Notes: generated by a model from the sequence alone, not told the origin. Positions 33,729 to 44,060 are shown, counted from the first letter of the stretch. The stretch: DNA of 52,408 bases from Nitrospira sp. (GCA_015903945.1 JABMDL010000008.1:1-52408); one strand, 5' to 3'. A program made the numbers and translations.

Positions 33729-36700
33729 CTAAGCCTGAGCCGCCTCCATGGCGAGCACGGTTTCCTTCCTGACAATGGCTTCTTCCAGCGCCTTTAAACC
33801 GTCGTACGTCGGATCCGATGCCCGGAGAATGTCGTGTTCCCGCCGGGCTGCCTCGATCTGATCCGCCCGGAGCAACACACCGGCCAACGCGAACCGCGTC
33901 GCTAAGTCGCGTGGGTTCCGCAATACATACGCCCGCAGCTGCAGACTCAGATCATCCCAGCGGTTTTGGGCCGTCCCGGCCCGAAGCAGCCAGTGAATCG
34001 CGTCGGCATCATCGGGATTATCGGCCAGCACCTCGATGAATCGTTCCCACGCGCCCTGCGCATAGGCTCGGCCCAGTGAGGCCATGCCCATCCCCATTAA
34101 ACACTTCTTGCGATCTGCCCCTTGCCTCATGGCGGACGAGAATGCTGTCTCCGCCTCCCGATATTGCTCCCGCTGCATACAGAGCAGACCTCTTAACAAG
34201 AGCCCTTCGGCATCGTCGGGAGAACCCGCAAGCAATGTTTTCAACTGCTGCTCCGCCGCCGCAAGACTCTTATGCGCCAACAACGACCGCACCAGCGACC
34301 GACGCACGGTAGGGGAATCGTTCAACTCCAGATATCGGGTGAGGAAGGTATGTCGAAGAGCAGGCTCGTCGAGTTGTTCACACACCATCGCGGCCCAGGA
34401 CAGCACATAGGGATCGCCCGGCCAGTCCTGGACCAGGCTCAATTCCCGCTTGACGCCGCTCCAGTCTTTCCTGAGCGCCGCTGACTGCGCGGCGGCGACA
34501 TGGGCCCAGGCCGCGCGATCTTTGATGTCCTTGATCAACTGGACCTGTCCCACATACTCGCCGGTCGCTTCGCTGCCGACCACTTTGTAGCCATCGGTGT
34601 GGTAGTAGAGATCTTCGTCTCCAAGCCACCACGACGCACCCCATCGTTCCTGCAAGAGCCTGGAGTTGTGCGCTTCGTGCGATTTCCGGCCCGGCGTCTG
34701 ACTCTCCAGGTGGTAGAGGACGCTCCGTGGTTGATAGACGACCTGGTACCCCTTCTTCCGTGCTCGCAGACACAGGTCCACGTCCTCAAAGCCGTTGCGA
34801 AATCCCTCGTCGAACCCTCCGATCTCCTCGAAGAGTCTGCGTCGGATAAGCATGCAGGCCGCGGTTACGACCTGAAATTCGCGGCGGATATTCACTGCGG
34901 GCAGGTCGGCCGACGCTTTGCGGTAAATATGGTACGGCAAGCACGTTGATCGCATAAACACCACACCCGCATGCTGCACGGTGCCATCTCCATACAGCAA
35001 CTTGCTCCCGGCGATGCCGACTTCAGGATGTCCGTCGACCTCGGCGACCAGGGCGCGCAACCAACCGTCCAGCGGAACCGTATCGTTGTTTAACAACACC
35101 AGATACTTTCCGCGTGCAGCCTGCGCTCCCTGATTGCAGGCCTTGGCAAATCCCAGATTCTCCTGATTGCGGATGATTTGTACGTCGCCTGCCAGAGAGG
35201 AGAGGAATGCTTGCGTGCCGTCTGTGGAGTTATTGTCGACGACGATCAGTTCCCATGACACGCCTTCGGTTGTCTTCGCCAGCGCGGTGAGACAGTCACG
35301 AGTCAATTCGCAACGGTTCCACACGGGAATAATCACCGAGCAGTCATACTTCGTTTCGACTTTCACCTCGGCCGTGGGGTGCAGGGTCTCCGTGGACGGC
35401 AGGTAGGTCAAGCGCAGCCGGCGCTCCTCCGGCTCGGCGATATCGGCGCGGTTCGACAACCCCTCCGGTGAGCACCAATAAAGCCCCGTCACAACTGGAA
35501 TATGCAGCAGCCGGTGTTGCGCTCCGAGGCGAATCCAAAAATCCTGATCGCCCAGCGCAACATAGCTTTCATCGAAATAGCCGACTGTGTCGTGGACCGC
35601 TCGCCGCCACATAGGATGGGGTCCCACACAGCACTGTCTCTGCAGCTGGCTGTAGCTGTATTCCGGCCATTGCCATATCCCGGCACGATGGTGCCGGTCG
35701 AACGACTCGTGAGGCCGATCGGTCAGATAGGTGTCGCCATAGACCAACGCCACGTCCCGGTGCGCGTCCAAGGCATCGGCGAGCCGTTCATAGGCATCGG
35801 GGCTGAGGCGGTCGTTCGTGCTGAACGGTGTGACATACCGGCCGCGGGCCAATCGGAGCGCAAGATTCCATGCGGCGTAGACGCCGATCCGACTCGGCGT
35901 CCTGACATAGGTCATCTGCGGATGACCTGGATGACCTTGTTGAAACTCAAACACGATATCCCGCTCCCGTTCAGGAGACGCGGCATCGACAATGATGACC
36001 TCCATGCGCGCTACCATTGTTTGGTTCGCCAAATCGTCGAGACATTCACGCATAAATGCCTCGGCACAGTAGCTGGACACGATCACCGAGATCAGCGGTC
36101 CCTCGGCCACCGCCTGCCGGTTGGGTTCAGCCGGGGGCTGCTCCGTGCAGCGCCTATTCACGAATACGGCGTTGCCATGGGTGGGAGACTCCGGCGACAA
36201 GGGGGCAAACGAGGCCAACCGATGACTGTCGGCCAACAGCGACGTCAGGTCGTCTAAGCAGCGCGCGCCTTGATAGACCTCTTCGAGGCTCGCCTCGACA
36301 TAAAGGATCTGAATATGGCGCTTCACCGGAGCGGACAACGACGAGAGAATCTTGTATTCCGCCCCTTGCACATCGAGCAGCAACAGGTCCGGCATCGGCA
36401 ACCTGTATTCTTGAATCACCTGATCGAGCGTCCGGCACTGCACCTTTGTGACCCGCACTTCCTTGACGTGAGGAAAAATCTCCCGGTGTGTACCAAGTCT
36501 CAGCAGAGAACTCGACTCCCCGTCGTTGTTGGTGACGTAGAATTCCTGATCGCCGCTCTGATCGGACAAGGCGAATGGAAATACTCTGACACGAGAATCC
36601 GCCGCTTCGATGCGCATGAGCGCCTGCGCCAACTCCTTCAACGGCTCGAATAAGTAGATTCGTTCGAGATTCGGGAAAAGCCGGTTGAAGAGGTGCTGTT

Positions 36701-37892
36701 CTTGATACCGATGTGCGCCTACGACGTAGATCGTGCGGATGTCCTGGGCCATGGGGCTTTGGCCAAGCGAGAAAAGCCCGTCATGCTGGGTTGATCCATC
36801 TCCCATGGGTTGTTCCTGTGACGTTGGTTGTATGGGTATCGAAGGCGCATCGGTCCGGTCGATCACTTGTTCCGAGCAATAGGCATCCCACTCGTGATTG
36901 AGTGATACCTTCCGATAGGCATGCGTCACCGGTGTCAGCTTATCCGCCAGCGCCAGCCGCGCCAACACCGACAACTGCGGTGCGACGTCCAATGATTGCT
37001 CCACCCCCCACCGGCTGCCTGGCACAACCTCGGCGAGCCGTTGTTGAGCCTGATCGAGCGCTTTCAGATACGGGACAAAACAATGTGTTAAGACGGGAAT
37101 CGTCAATCGATAGTGGGGATGCGCCACCGGAATCGCCAGATCAGGGCCGGCCGACTTGAGCGAGTGAAAATGATAGAAGATCAATGGGGCGCCATCGACG
37201 GTGATCCGGCCATCGGTCGCGACTCGAATGTCGTATCGGTCGTGGTTCCATGGCCCCACCCCCCCTCCCGGATGTTGCAGCACCCTGACACCCTGGAACC
37301 GCTCCGGCCAATCTTCCAAATACAGCTGATCCCCCATCTTGCCCTGTTCATAGCGGGCGAAACACCATTCGAGACAGCGTGCTCTCCACCAGCGCAGCGC
37401 CTCCATGCCATTCCGATCCCGCCGAAAACAGAGCAGGCCCACATTGAACCGGCCGTTGTGGCGCCCGAGCTCAGCCTGGCTCGGCGCAAACCGGTGCTCG
37501 TGGATCAGAATGGAGTGCCGGCCCAATTCGTCGAAAATCGGTTGCGGCGAGGAAAAGAACCATAGATCGGCGTCCAGATAGGTCAGGAGATCGATCTCTG
37601 GATGGCGTTCCAAGATCCGAAGAATGATCGTCGGCGTCATGGTCCAGTAGTATTCGACAAGGGAGCGGGCCTCTTTGGTCTCCAATAACCGCGCGTCCCG
37701 CCACTCGATCTCATGGAGTGGAACCGACCGGATCTCCGGCACGGCCAGTTGGTCAAGGGCCGCGCGAGTCATCTCGTCCATGCAGACAACGAACAGCCTG
37801 AATGGGGCGGCCTCATGGCGCCGCAGCGACTCGACCAGGGCCAGTCCCCGATTGAGATAGTGGCGATCGAAATAGGTGCAGTAGTACCGCAT
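33729..37892 (-). CDS. Giant multidomain glycosyltransferase (GT8-like, FkbM, GT2, GT2, TPR)
   Basis: 1387 residues with at least five modules. Residues 1-290: a GT-A transferase with DAD at 107-109 (TYLDADLWFF). About 381-577: an FkbM methyltransferase (LLLLDVQGAEYKIL). About 597-830: a GT2 domain (PLISVIVSSYCAEAFM). About 850-1100: a second GT2 (DCSVIIPVWNRCELT, LVLLNNDTVPLDGWL, GFEDVDLCLRARKKGY). About 1120-1387: TPR-like helical repeats. It likely builds and methylates a surface or flagellin glycan, with TPRs for protein binding. It ends exactly where DegT begins (start overlaps its stop). No frameshift was seen. Confidence 0.85.
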   Translation of the reverse strand: MRYYCTYFDRHYLNRGLALVESLRRHEAAPFRLFVVCMDEMTRAALDQLAVPEIRSVPLHEIEWRDARLLETKEARSLVEYYWTMTPTIILRILERHPEIDLLTYLDADLWFFSSPQPIFDELGRHSILIHEHRFAPSQAELGRHNGRFNVGLLCFRRDRNGMEALRWWRARCLEWCFARYEQGKMGDQLYLEDWPERFQGVRVLQHPGGGVGPWNHDRYDIRVATDGRITVDGAPLIFYHFHSLKSAGPDLAIPVAHPHYRLTIPVLTHCFVPYLKALDQAQQRLAEVVPGSRWGVEQSLDVAPQLSVLARLALADKLTPVTHAYRKVSLNHEWDAYCSEQVIDRTDAPSIPIQPTSQEQPMGDGSTQHDGLFSLGQSPMAQDIRTIYVVGAHRYQEQHLFNRLFPNLERIYLFEPLKELAQALMRIEAADSRVRVFPFALSDQSGDQEFYVTNNDGESSSLLRLGTHREIFPHVKEVRVTKVQCRTLDQVIQEYRLPMPDLLLLDVQGAEYKILSSLSAPVKRHIQILYVEASLEEVYQGARCLDDLTSLLADSHRLASFAPLSPESPTHGNAVFVNRRCTEQPPAEPNRQAVAEGPLISVIVSSYCAEAFMRECLDDLANQTMVARMEVIIVDAASPERERDIVFEFQQGHPGHPQMTYVRTPSRIGVYAAWNLALRLARGRYVTPFSTNDRLSPDAYERLADALDAHRDVALVYGDTYLTDRPHESFDRHHRAGIWQWPEYSYSQLQRQCCVGPHPMWRRAVHDTVGYFDESYVALGDQDFWIRLGAQHRLLHIPVVTGLYWCSPEGLSNRADIAEPEERRLRLTYLPSTETLHPTAEVKVETKYDCSVIIPVWNRCELTRDCLTALAKTTEGVSWELIVVDNNSTDGTQAFLSSLAGDVQIIRNQENLGFAKACNQGAQAARGKYLVLLNNDTVPLDGWLRALVAEVDGHPEVGIAGSKLLYGDGTVQHAGVVFMRSTCLPYHIYRKASADLPAVNIRREFQVVTAACMLIRRRLFEEIGGFDEGFRNGFEDVDLCLRARKKGYQVVYQPRSVLYHLESQTPGRKSHEAHNSRLLQERWGASWWLGDEDLYYHTDGYKVVGSEATGEYVGQVQLIKDIKDRAAWAHVAAAQSAALRKDWSGVKRELSLVQDWPGDPYVLSWAAMVCEQLDEPALRHTFLTRYLELNDSPTVRRSLVRSLLAHKSLAAAEQQLKTLLAGSPDDAEGLLLRGLLCMQREQYREAETAFSSAMRQGADRKKCLMGMGMASLGRAYAQGAWERFIEVLADNPDDADAIHWLLRAGTAQNRWDDLSLQLRAYVLRNPRDLATRFALAGVLLRADQIEAARREHDILRASDPTYDGLKALEEAIVRKETVLAMEAAQA

Positions 37893-39094
37893 TAGCCCTC
37901 CATGCTCAGACAGGAATGCGCCGTCCTGTTCTGGCGCTCATGTCGTGGCGAATTCGACCAGGCTCGGAGCTGTTCGCACACCCGGAGAATGTGGTCTTCC
38001 CGTTCATCGGGAAAACACGGAAGCGTCACGATCCGAGTAGTCACTCGGTCGGTCATCGGAAGACGTTCTCCGCCTCTGATACGTCCGGCGTAGGCGGGCT
38101 GGCGATGAATCGGCAGTGGATAGTGTCTGGCAGTCCGGATACCCTGACGGTAACACGATTCCTCAAAGGCCTGACGGTCTTCGCACTCAATCACAAAGAG
38201 GTGCATCGCGTGGGTGGTGGACGGCATAAGGGCGGGGGCAATCAGGTCCGGACACACAATGGATTGCCGATAGCGGTCGGCGATGGATCGCCGGCGCGCG
38301 TTACGCTGATCGAGCAGCGGTAATTTGACTCGCAGTACCGCCGCTTGCAGTTCGTCCAGGCGCGAATTGACTCCAGGGACCTGACTGACATAGCGTTCGC
38401 GCCAGCCATATTCGCGCAGTTCCCGAAGCCGTTGTGCCACCGCGCTGTCAGTGGTGACAACGGCGCCACCATCTCCCAACGCGCCGAGGTTCTTGGTCGG
38501 ATAAAAGCTGAACGCAGCCGCATGGCCGAAGGTGCCGACCTTTCGTTCGTCGATGGCCGCCCCATGCGCCTGCGCACAGTCTTCAACGACTGCAAGGCCG
38601 TACGATGCGGCGATGGCCAGGATCGGCTCCATCGGCGCCGGCTGCCCATAGAGATGCACGGGAACAATTGCTTTCGTCTTCGAGGTCACTGCCCCGGCAA
38701 TCAAATCGGGATCGATGCAGCGTGTCACGGGATCGATGTCCACGAATACCGGGATGGCGCCGATGACTTCGATGGCTGCCACCGTGGCAACTGCGGTATG
38801 CGCGACCGTCACCACTTCATCGTTCCGCCCCACGCCAACCGCCCGCAACGCCAGGGCGATCGCATCGGTCCCGCTCGCCGTGCCCACGCAATGGCGGAGC
38901 CCCAGATAGGCCGCCCATTCTTGCTCGAATGCCGCCACCTCGTCGCCGAGGATATAGGTGCCTGAGGACAAGACCCTCTCGATAGCTTCTTGAAGAGCAG
39001 GTCTTAGGATCGCTGTTTCCGCGCCGGGGTCGGCGACCGAAATCCACTCAGGCGGCGACTGCGATCGGCCAGTACTGAGCTGCATGACGTTCAT
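37892..39094 (-). CDS. DegT/DnrJ/EryC1 sugar aminotransferase
   Basis: A 400-residue PLP enzyme from ATG 39094 (GGAG four bases upstream), overlapping the epimerase gene by 47 bases. The PLP lysine is Lys201 in [14 protein letters not shown]; other motifs are [12 protein letters not shown] (about 72-83) and [11 protein letters not shown] (169-179). It would aminate a keto sugar to an amino sugar in nucleotide-sugar synthesis. Together with the adjacent SDR it forms a typical modified-sugar pair. A longer frame upstream was rejected because it runs deep into the epimerase gene. Confidence 0.88.
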   Translation of the reverse strand: MNVMQLSTGRSQSPPEWISVADPGAETAILRPALQEAIERVLSSGTYILGDEVAAFEQEWAAYLGLRHCVGTASGTDAIALALRAVGVGRNDEVVTVAHTAVATVAAIEVIGAIPVFVDIDPVTRCIDPDLIAGAVTSKTKAIVPVHLYGQPAPMEPILAIAASYGLAVVEDCAQAHGAAIDERKVGTFGHAAAFSFYPTKNLGALGDGGAVVTTDSAVAQRLRELREYGWRERYVSQVPGVNSRLDELQAAVLRVKLPLLDQRNARRRSIADRYRQSIVCPDLIAPALMPSTTHAMHLFVIECEDRQAFEESCYRQGIRTARHYPLPIHRQPAYAGRIRGGERLPMTDRVTTRIVTLPCFPDEREDHILRVCEQLRAWSNSPRHERQNRTAHSCLSMEG

Positions 39095-40055
39095 AAAACT
39101 CCAGAGTGTGCCGGAGACCATCTCGAAGGGACGTACGTGGGGTCCATCCGAGTTGCCGACGGATTTTTCCAAAATCGCCGTAGTAGTCGCCGATGTCGAT
39201 GACCTTCCTCGCAGCGGGAAATGGTACGAGTTCATAGGTCCCGCCGGGTTGCAATGCGATCAGCTGTTCGGCGGTCTCCCGCAGGCTGACCGGATGGTCG
39301 TGCCCGAGATTGAACACCTGTCCGTTCGCCTCCCTCGATTCCGCCGCGAGCATCAACGCTTCCACCACATCGTCGACGTAATTAAAATCACGGAGCTGGA
39401 TGCCGGTCCCATAGATCAGAATGGGCCGGCCTTCCAGCAGCCGACGAATCCAGATACCCAGAAATGTTTGCCGTTCATCGACGACCCTCATGCGGGGTCC
39501 ATAGGTGTTCGTCAGCCGCAGGACGGTCGTCTGGATGCCATGGACCTGATGATACAGCAGGTGATACAGCTCCCCGGCCAGCTTGTTGATGCCGTTAACA
39601 TCCACCGGTTGCAGCGGGTGCGCTTCGTCCACGGGAAGATACGCCGGCTTGCCATAGATTTGTCTGGTGCCGGCAAAGACGACTTTGATATCCCGGTTGT
39701 AGTGCCGGCAGGCTTCCAAAATGGAGAGCTGTGCCCGCGCGTTGATTTCCAAATCCGCCTGCGGCTGCTCCATCGAGTCCAGGTGGCTGGTCTGCCCCGC
39801 CAGGTTGAACAAGACGTCTTGCTGCCGGAGCAGATACTTCATGGCATACTCGTCCCGGACATCGGCAATATTGACCCGCACTTGATCTCGTATCGGTTCG
39901 ATGTTCCAGAGATTGCCGCCGTATTCTGGAATCATGCTGTCCACCAGGGTGACCCGCGCGCCGAGTTCGACCAGGCGAATCGCCAGCGTTGATCCGATAA
40001 ACCCGAGTCCGCCAGTAATCAGCGTGCGCGACCCGCGAAATCCTTCATGCGGCAT
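39048..40055 (-). CDS. NAD-dependent SDR sugar epimerase/dehydratase
   Basis: A 335-residue extended SDR from ATG 40055, overlapping the previous gene by 11 bases. NAD motif GGLGFIG (15-21), Asp39 in [16 protein letters not shown] and [13 protein letters not shown] are clear. The usual YxxxK catalytic motif reads NGINK (154-158): the tyrosine is Asn. This could mean altered catalysis, or a known subfamily with another acid/base. The likely substrate is a nucleotide sugar for the same glycan. The longer frame was rejected because it overlaps the methyltransferase end. Confidence 0.85.
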   Translation of the reverse strand: MPHEGFRGSRTLITGGLGFIGSTLAIRLVELGARVTLVDSMIPEYGGNLWNIEPIRDQVRVNIADVRDEYAMKYLLRQQDVLFNLAGQTSHLDSMEQPQADLEINARAQLSILEACRHYNRDIKVVFAGTRQIYGKPAYLPVDEAHPLQPVDVNGINKLAGELYHLLYHQVHGIQTTVLRLTNTYGPRMRVVDERQTFLGIWIRRLLEGRPILIYGTGIQLRDFNYVDDVVEALMLAAESREANGQVFNLGHDHPVSLRETAEQLIALQPGGTYELVPFPAARKVIDIGDYYGDFGKIRRQLGWTPRTSLRDGLRHTLEFYERHAAQYWPIAVAA

Positions 40056-42909
40056 GGGAGGCCTTTCTGAACACATACGTCGCATCGAACTCATCCCGGC
40101 CATCCTGCCGGTCGTATTCCACACGTGCCTCACACTCCAATCCGGCATGGGCACAGAGCTCGAACAGTTCGCCCTCGTTGAAGCGCAGCTCGAATGTCTC
40201 AACGCCATAGGCGAGTTTCTTGAAATAGGCGGTGGCAGCGGTGCGATACATCGGCGTCCGGTGCAACACCACGAAGCCGGAGGCGACACGCGCCGCTTCG
40301 GCAATGTGTGCAGCGTAATTCTGGACGTGGAGGAGTACACCGGACGACACGACGATGGGATACGCGTTGTCCTCGAACCGCAACGCGGCTCCATCACCCA
40401 CTTCAAATTTCGCCTGTGGATAGTACGTGCGGGCCAGACGGATCATCCCCGGCGAGAAATCCACTCCCACGTAGGACAGCCTGGTCTTCAGCAGATATTC
40501 GAGCGCTTCGTAGTAGTAGCCGCTCGCGCAGCCGACCTCCAGCAGGCCGATACCCGGACGCACATGCGGCTCTAGAGCGTCGGCCAGGACCTGGAATACT
40601 TTGGGCGACCGACCTCGGTACAGGTCCGACAACTCCCGCTGCACAAGCGCCCGCTGCTTTCGCGGAATCTCGTCCGAACACCAGGACTGGGCCAACTCTG
40701 CGGTCACCTCATGTGAGGCAATCTGCCGATGGGCATACGACACACGGCCCAGGTCAGGGTCCGGTAGGCGATTGCGGCCGGCCTTGAGGTCCCAATGGCG
40801 CGCGAGCAGCTCGGCCGTCTGTTCCATGCGGGCGCCATAGGTATGCTCGCGCAAGGTCCTCGCCTGGCCCCGCTTGGCGATGGCCGCGCCTTCTTCAGGA
40901 TGGTGGAAATAGTAGGCGAGTAGATCCTGGCATTCTTCGATAGACCGATAGGCGACTACTTCGGATCCGATCTCGAACAGGTCGGCGAGATTGTCCTTAT
41001 AATCCGTCACCAACAACGCCCCGCATCCGGTCGCTTCGAACAAACGCATGTTGTTCGCGTTCGACTTCGCCACGTCGATGTGGTGGTTCACCGTCATCGA
41101 CGATCGGGCCAGCACCGCAAACATTTCCAGCCCCCAGATATCGCCGTGCAGCCGCTCCGCGCCGATGCCATAGCGGGCCAACGCCATGGTGCCGTAACCC
41201 CAGCACTGCAACGGCAGCGCCGTGCTCAACTTCGTCAAGAGCTGTTGCCGCTCGCGATGCGCCGGCGACAGGCCCCCGACAAACGTCAGCGGAAATTCGC
41301 GGGCCGGCTGGCCCACCTGTTGAAGCACACGCGGGTCGAATGCCAATGGCTGATAATAGGCCGTGCGCCCTTCCCGGCGAAATTGATCGACGAAGTGCGG
41401 GAACGACGATATCAGCAGATCGAACCCGTCCAGATGCGCCTGCGTCGGTATCGGCGAGGCGATTTGCCCTACGAGAAGATCGACATGCGGGCGGACGGCG
41501 GCGATGAACTCCTTCGTAGCCATGCCGAGATCTTGCATATAGAGTACTTGCGCGCCGGCGTCTCTGAGCTGCGCCAGCAGGATGTCCCCCGACGCGCTCG
41601 TGGGATCGAGGCCATGTTCTTCCGCCCATCGGCGCTGCAACGGCGCGCAATTGGCAATGATATCGGCCGCGTTCCATCCCGCCTGCCGAAGCCCCGTGGA
41701 ATAGAAGTCGCTGTCGCCAAAGCAGGCCGCTTGCAGTGACCGATGCTGCTCTTCATAGGACGCTTGGTCTAGCCCACCACAAACGGCATAGTGCCGTTCC
41801 AGAAATCCAGGGTAATAGGTGTTCAGAAATACACAGTTTTTTGAGGCGGTGCGGTTTGCGCATGGTGTCACCGCACTGCTCGGCGCCGAGACAACCGCGA
41901 CCTGACGGTTGGCGGCAATCTGTGAACTCCCGTCTTCTGCGAACGCTTGGCCCTGCGCCGAGCGCCGCGAGACTGGCTCGCTCCGCTCCCCGGATATTTC
42001 CCTCTGCACCTGCGCTAACCATCGTTCGGCCGCTGGGGTCGCTGGCGAACACACGGAGCCGCACAACAGGCCTTTGCCCTCCCACCGCACTCCATCCCAC
42101 CGCACATATCCCATCCGGCTCCATTGATCGGCCGACTCCAGCTCGCTGTCCCGAAATCCGTCGTCGAGGAAGATCGACGCCTCCGGAGCCAAATAATCGC
42201 GAACCAGCGGAAGGGTCCCGAAGCGGGCGCCGTTCTCTCCGGCAGGCCCGTCGATGACCACAAGACCGGGACGGGCGGCCCCGAACCACTCCGTCAAGAC
42301 CGCAGGCGGAAGCCTGTAGCACCGGGTCTCCAGCGAGCAGATGGTCTGAACGGACAGATCCGCATGGAGAAAACGTACGGTATCTGCAAGCCCCAGCTGT
42401 CCAAGCCGCTGTTGAGTTTGTTCGATATAGACTGCCGACTGGTCGATACTGAACACCCGTGTCTCCGGTGACGTACCGTGGAGGCGCCGCATCGCCCAGG
42501 CCAACGCAACTGTGCTCGTCCCGCTACCGAATTCCAGCACGGCGGCGGGGCGCATCTTTTCAATGATCGTCATCAGGTAGTCGATGGTCTCCGCACACAG
42601 CGCCCACTCATTGAGCATGTTCTCACCGATAAGTGGACGAAGCTCGGGCGTGCGCAGGCCGGCTGGCCTGACCCGCAACATGCGGAACTCTTCCGCGAGG
42701 GGGTCCGGTCGGGTACTCCGTTGAGCCAGCCATTGCCGGATACTGAGGCAGGCTTCGAGCGGCATCGGGTGATCGTGGAACAGGACGGCGGCTTCCCTCA
42801 GCAGATTCCGCATGCGAGGCCACGCAGTCTCGATTGACGATTCGACCGTCGCGCACGGCTCCACGTTGGGCATGACCCCCACCCCATTCGCTTCTTCAAC
42901 TCGACTCAT
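40045..42909 (-). CDS. Methyltransferase-CgeB-methyltransferase fusion
   Basis: 954 residues from ATG 42909 (GAGGGG five bases upstream). N-terminal SAM methyltransferase-like domain (about 95-290) with VLEFGSGTSTVALAW near 125-140; a CgeB-type glycosyltransferase (about 350-720) with VFLNTYYPGFL, FVGGLSPAHRERQQLL, FEATGCGALLVTDY and LREHTYGARME; then a second SAM methyltransferase (about 770-950) with LLEVGCASGYYYEAL. It is the first gene of the minus-strand glycan operon and carries a sigma-54-like site upstream. It may glycosylate and methylate a sugar chain or flagellin. No key residue loss is evident. Confidence 0.8.
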   Translation of the reverse strand: MSRVEEANGVGVMPNVEPCATVESSIETAWPRMRNLLREAAVLFHDHPMPLEACLSIRQWLAQRSTRPDPLAEEFRMLRVRPAGLRTPELRPLIGENMLNEWALCAETIDYLMTIIEKMRPAAVLEFGSGTSTVALAWAMRRLHGTSPETRVFSIDQSAVYIEQTQQRLGQLGLADTVRFLHADLSVQTICSLETRCYRLPPAVLTEWFGAARPGLVVIDGPAGENGARFGTLPLVRDYLAPEASIFLDDGFRDSELESADQWSRMGYVRWDGVRWEGKGLLCGSVCSPATPAAERWLAQVQREISGERSEPVSRRSAQGQAFAEDGSSQIAANRQVAVVSAPSSAVTPCANRTASKNCVFLNTYYPGFLERHYAVCGGLDQASYEEQHRSLQAACFGDSDFYSTGLRQAGWNAADIIANCAPLQRRWAEEHGLDPTSASGDILLAQLRDAGAQVLYMQDLGMATKEFIAAVRPHVDLLVGQIASPIPTQAHLDGFDLLISSFPHFVDQFRREGRTAYYQPLAFDPRVLQQVGQPAREFPLTFVGGLSPAHRERQQLLTKLSTALPLQCWGYGTMALARYGIGAERLHGDIWGLEMFAVLARSSMTVNHHIDVAKSNANNMRLFEATGCGALLVTDYKDNLADLFEIGSEVVAYRSIEECQDLLAYYFHHPEEGAAIAKRGQARTLREHTYGARMEQTAELLARHWDLKAGRNRLPDPDLGRVSYAHRQIASHEVTAELAQSWCSDEIPRKQRALVQRELSDLYRGRSPKVFQVLADALEPHVRPGIGLLEVGCASGYYYEALEYLLKTRLSYVGVDFSPGMIRLARTYYPQAKFEVGDGAALRFEDNAYPIVVSSGVLLHVQNYAAHIAEAARVASGFVVLHRTPMYRTAATAYFKKLAYGVETFELRFNEGELFELCAHAGLECEARVEYDRQDGRDEFDATYVFRKASHAA

Positions 42910-42966
42910 CACAGCCCCTCTTCATCCGAAGACGGTGCTCCCGAAGCAACCATGAGCACAGATCCT

Positions 42967-42982
42967 TCCAAGGACCGTGCCA
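42967..42982 (-). promoter_or_regulatory. Sigma-54-like promoter for the glycan operon
   Basis: On the minus strand TGGCACGGTCCTTGGA, close to the TGGCACG-N4-TTGC sigma-54 consensus (last GC is GG). The RNA start would be near 42957, with a leader of about 45 bases. Confidence 0.5.
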
Positions 42983-43091
42983 GTCCTTTCGGTGCAAATG
43001 CGAAATGAACCCCGCTGTTTGTTGCTTACACACAACCGAAGGGGACACGACAGGGCAAGATTTGCCGGTCAGACAGGAAAGTTTGATGCGG

Positions 43092-43817
43092 TCAGCCGAG
43101 AGGAAACAGGTTCCCCGCTTTTTGGGCCGCCCACTGTTCGATCGCGTTTCTCACCGATCCGCCCCACCCTCGGTATTCGATGAATTCCAATCCGTCGAAC
43201 TGAAATTCGATACCGATGATATCGGTCCCATCACGGTCCTCGGAGTTTTTGACAATTCCCGTCAGGTTGGTCACATGCCCCAAGCCCGGCAGTTCAAATT
43301 CGAGGCGAATGGACACCCCTGGCCTGATCCAAGGGGGCGTCTTCGTCAAGGCAATACGGCATCCCCCGCGGCTGATATCCTTCACCAACCCGCCTGCATA
43401 GTCCGACGGAGAGACCACGGAAACGTGCTCGGGCCTCTGATCCACTCTGGTCAACAACGCCGGCTCGCTTGAGGCGACGCGCGCATGTTTACGCAGATGC
43501 ATCTCTTCCACCCTCTGGGGAAAAGCAATGAATAGGAGCGGCACCGGCGAGACAATCACATCCCGAACCTCCGTCCTGTAGCCGACCAGCTTTCCGTCAA
43601 GGAGGTAGCTGATCGTACAGGGCGTCCCGGCCGAAAGGTGCGACGCATGACCCAACTGCAATGGCCATTCACAAACCAGCCAGGCGTGCTCTTTCCAACC
43701 CAACAGGGCACTACCGTACATGGCCTTTTGCCCCTCAACCACGAGTGAAATCTTCAGCGGCAAACCGACCGTCAAGAAAGACGCCGCCGGGGGCGTAGGT
43801 GCAGTGACTTCGCTCAT
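43092..43817 (-). CDS. YcgR-like flagellar brake: PilZN-PilZ protein
   Basis: A 241-residue protein. The N-terminal beta domain (about 15-115) resembles the YcgR-N/PilZN fold. The PilZ domain (about 118-230) has both c-di-GMP motifs: RKHAR (RxxxR) and DISRGGCRI (DxSxxG), followed by GIEFQF. Loaded with c-di-GMP, such proteins slow the motor. An AAGGAG six bases upstream sets the start. A sigma-28-like site at 43918-43945 suggests coregulation with flagella. Confidence 0.88.
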   Translation of the reverse strand: MSEVTAPTPPAASFLTVGLPLKISLVVEGQKAMYGSALLGWKEHAWLVCEWPLQLGHASHLSAGTPCTISYLLDGKLVGYRTEVRDVIVSPVPLLFIAFPQRVEEMHLRKHARVASSEPALLTRVDQRPEHVSVVSPSDYAGGLVKDISRGGCRIALTKTPPWIRPGVSIRLEFELPGLGHVTNLTGIVKNSEDRDGTDIIGIEFQFDGLEFIEYRGWGGSVRNAIEQWAAQKAGNLFPLG

Positions 43818-43917
43818 ACCGGCTCCTTATCAAGAGAAGCGCGTGGGTATACTCCGCTGCTGTTATTAAGCCTCCGGTGGGGTTCTGATCCCGGAAGTAA
43901 CCGTCTCCTAAGGGGTA

Positions 43918-43945
43918 GTGTCGGATAATACCCTCCAGATCTTGA
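43918..43945 (-). promoter_or_regulatory. Sigma-28-like promoter for the PilZ gene
   Basis: On the minus strand TCAAGATC, 12 bases, then TCCGACAC. Weaker than the others in the -10 box. It lies back to back with the plus-strand site at 44012. Confidence 0.4.
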
Positions 43946-44011
43946 GCCTACCGGCCTCTCACTGAAACCTCCCGTACGACTTCCGGCGACGTCTCAACCA
44001 GACCCAATCAG

Positions 44012-44038
44012 TCAAGTTCCAGTCGCATCGACCGATAG
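44012..44038 (+). promoter_or_regulatory. Sigma-28-like promoter for the HD-GYP/kinase operon
   Basis: On the plus strand TCAAGTTC, 11 bases, then ACCGATAG. The predicted RNA start near 44045 is too close to ATG 44061 for a ribosome site, which favours the in-frame ATG at 44106. Confidence 0.5.
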
Positions 44039-44060
44039 GACACATAAGCCTCTTTGGCCC

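Noticed and set aside
39048..40406. A longer open frame for the epimerase
   Set aside because: The extra 117 residues overlap the coding end of the methyltransferase fusion and show no domain; ATG 40055 gives a normal SDR start.
43036..43091. CACGACAGGGCAAGA and following bases look like the core of a GEMM (c-di-GMP) riboswitch
   Set aside because: It lies on the plus strand with no plus-strand gene after it, and the second conserved stem and the tetraloop receptor are not found.
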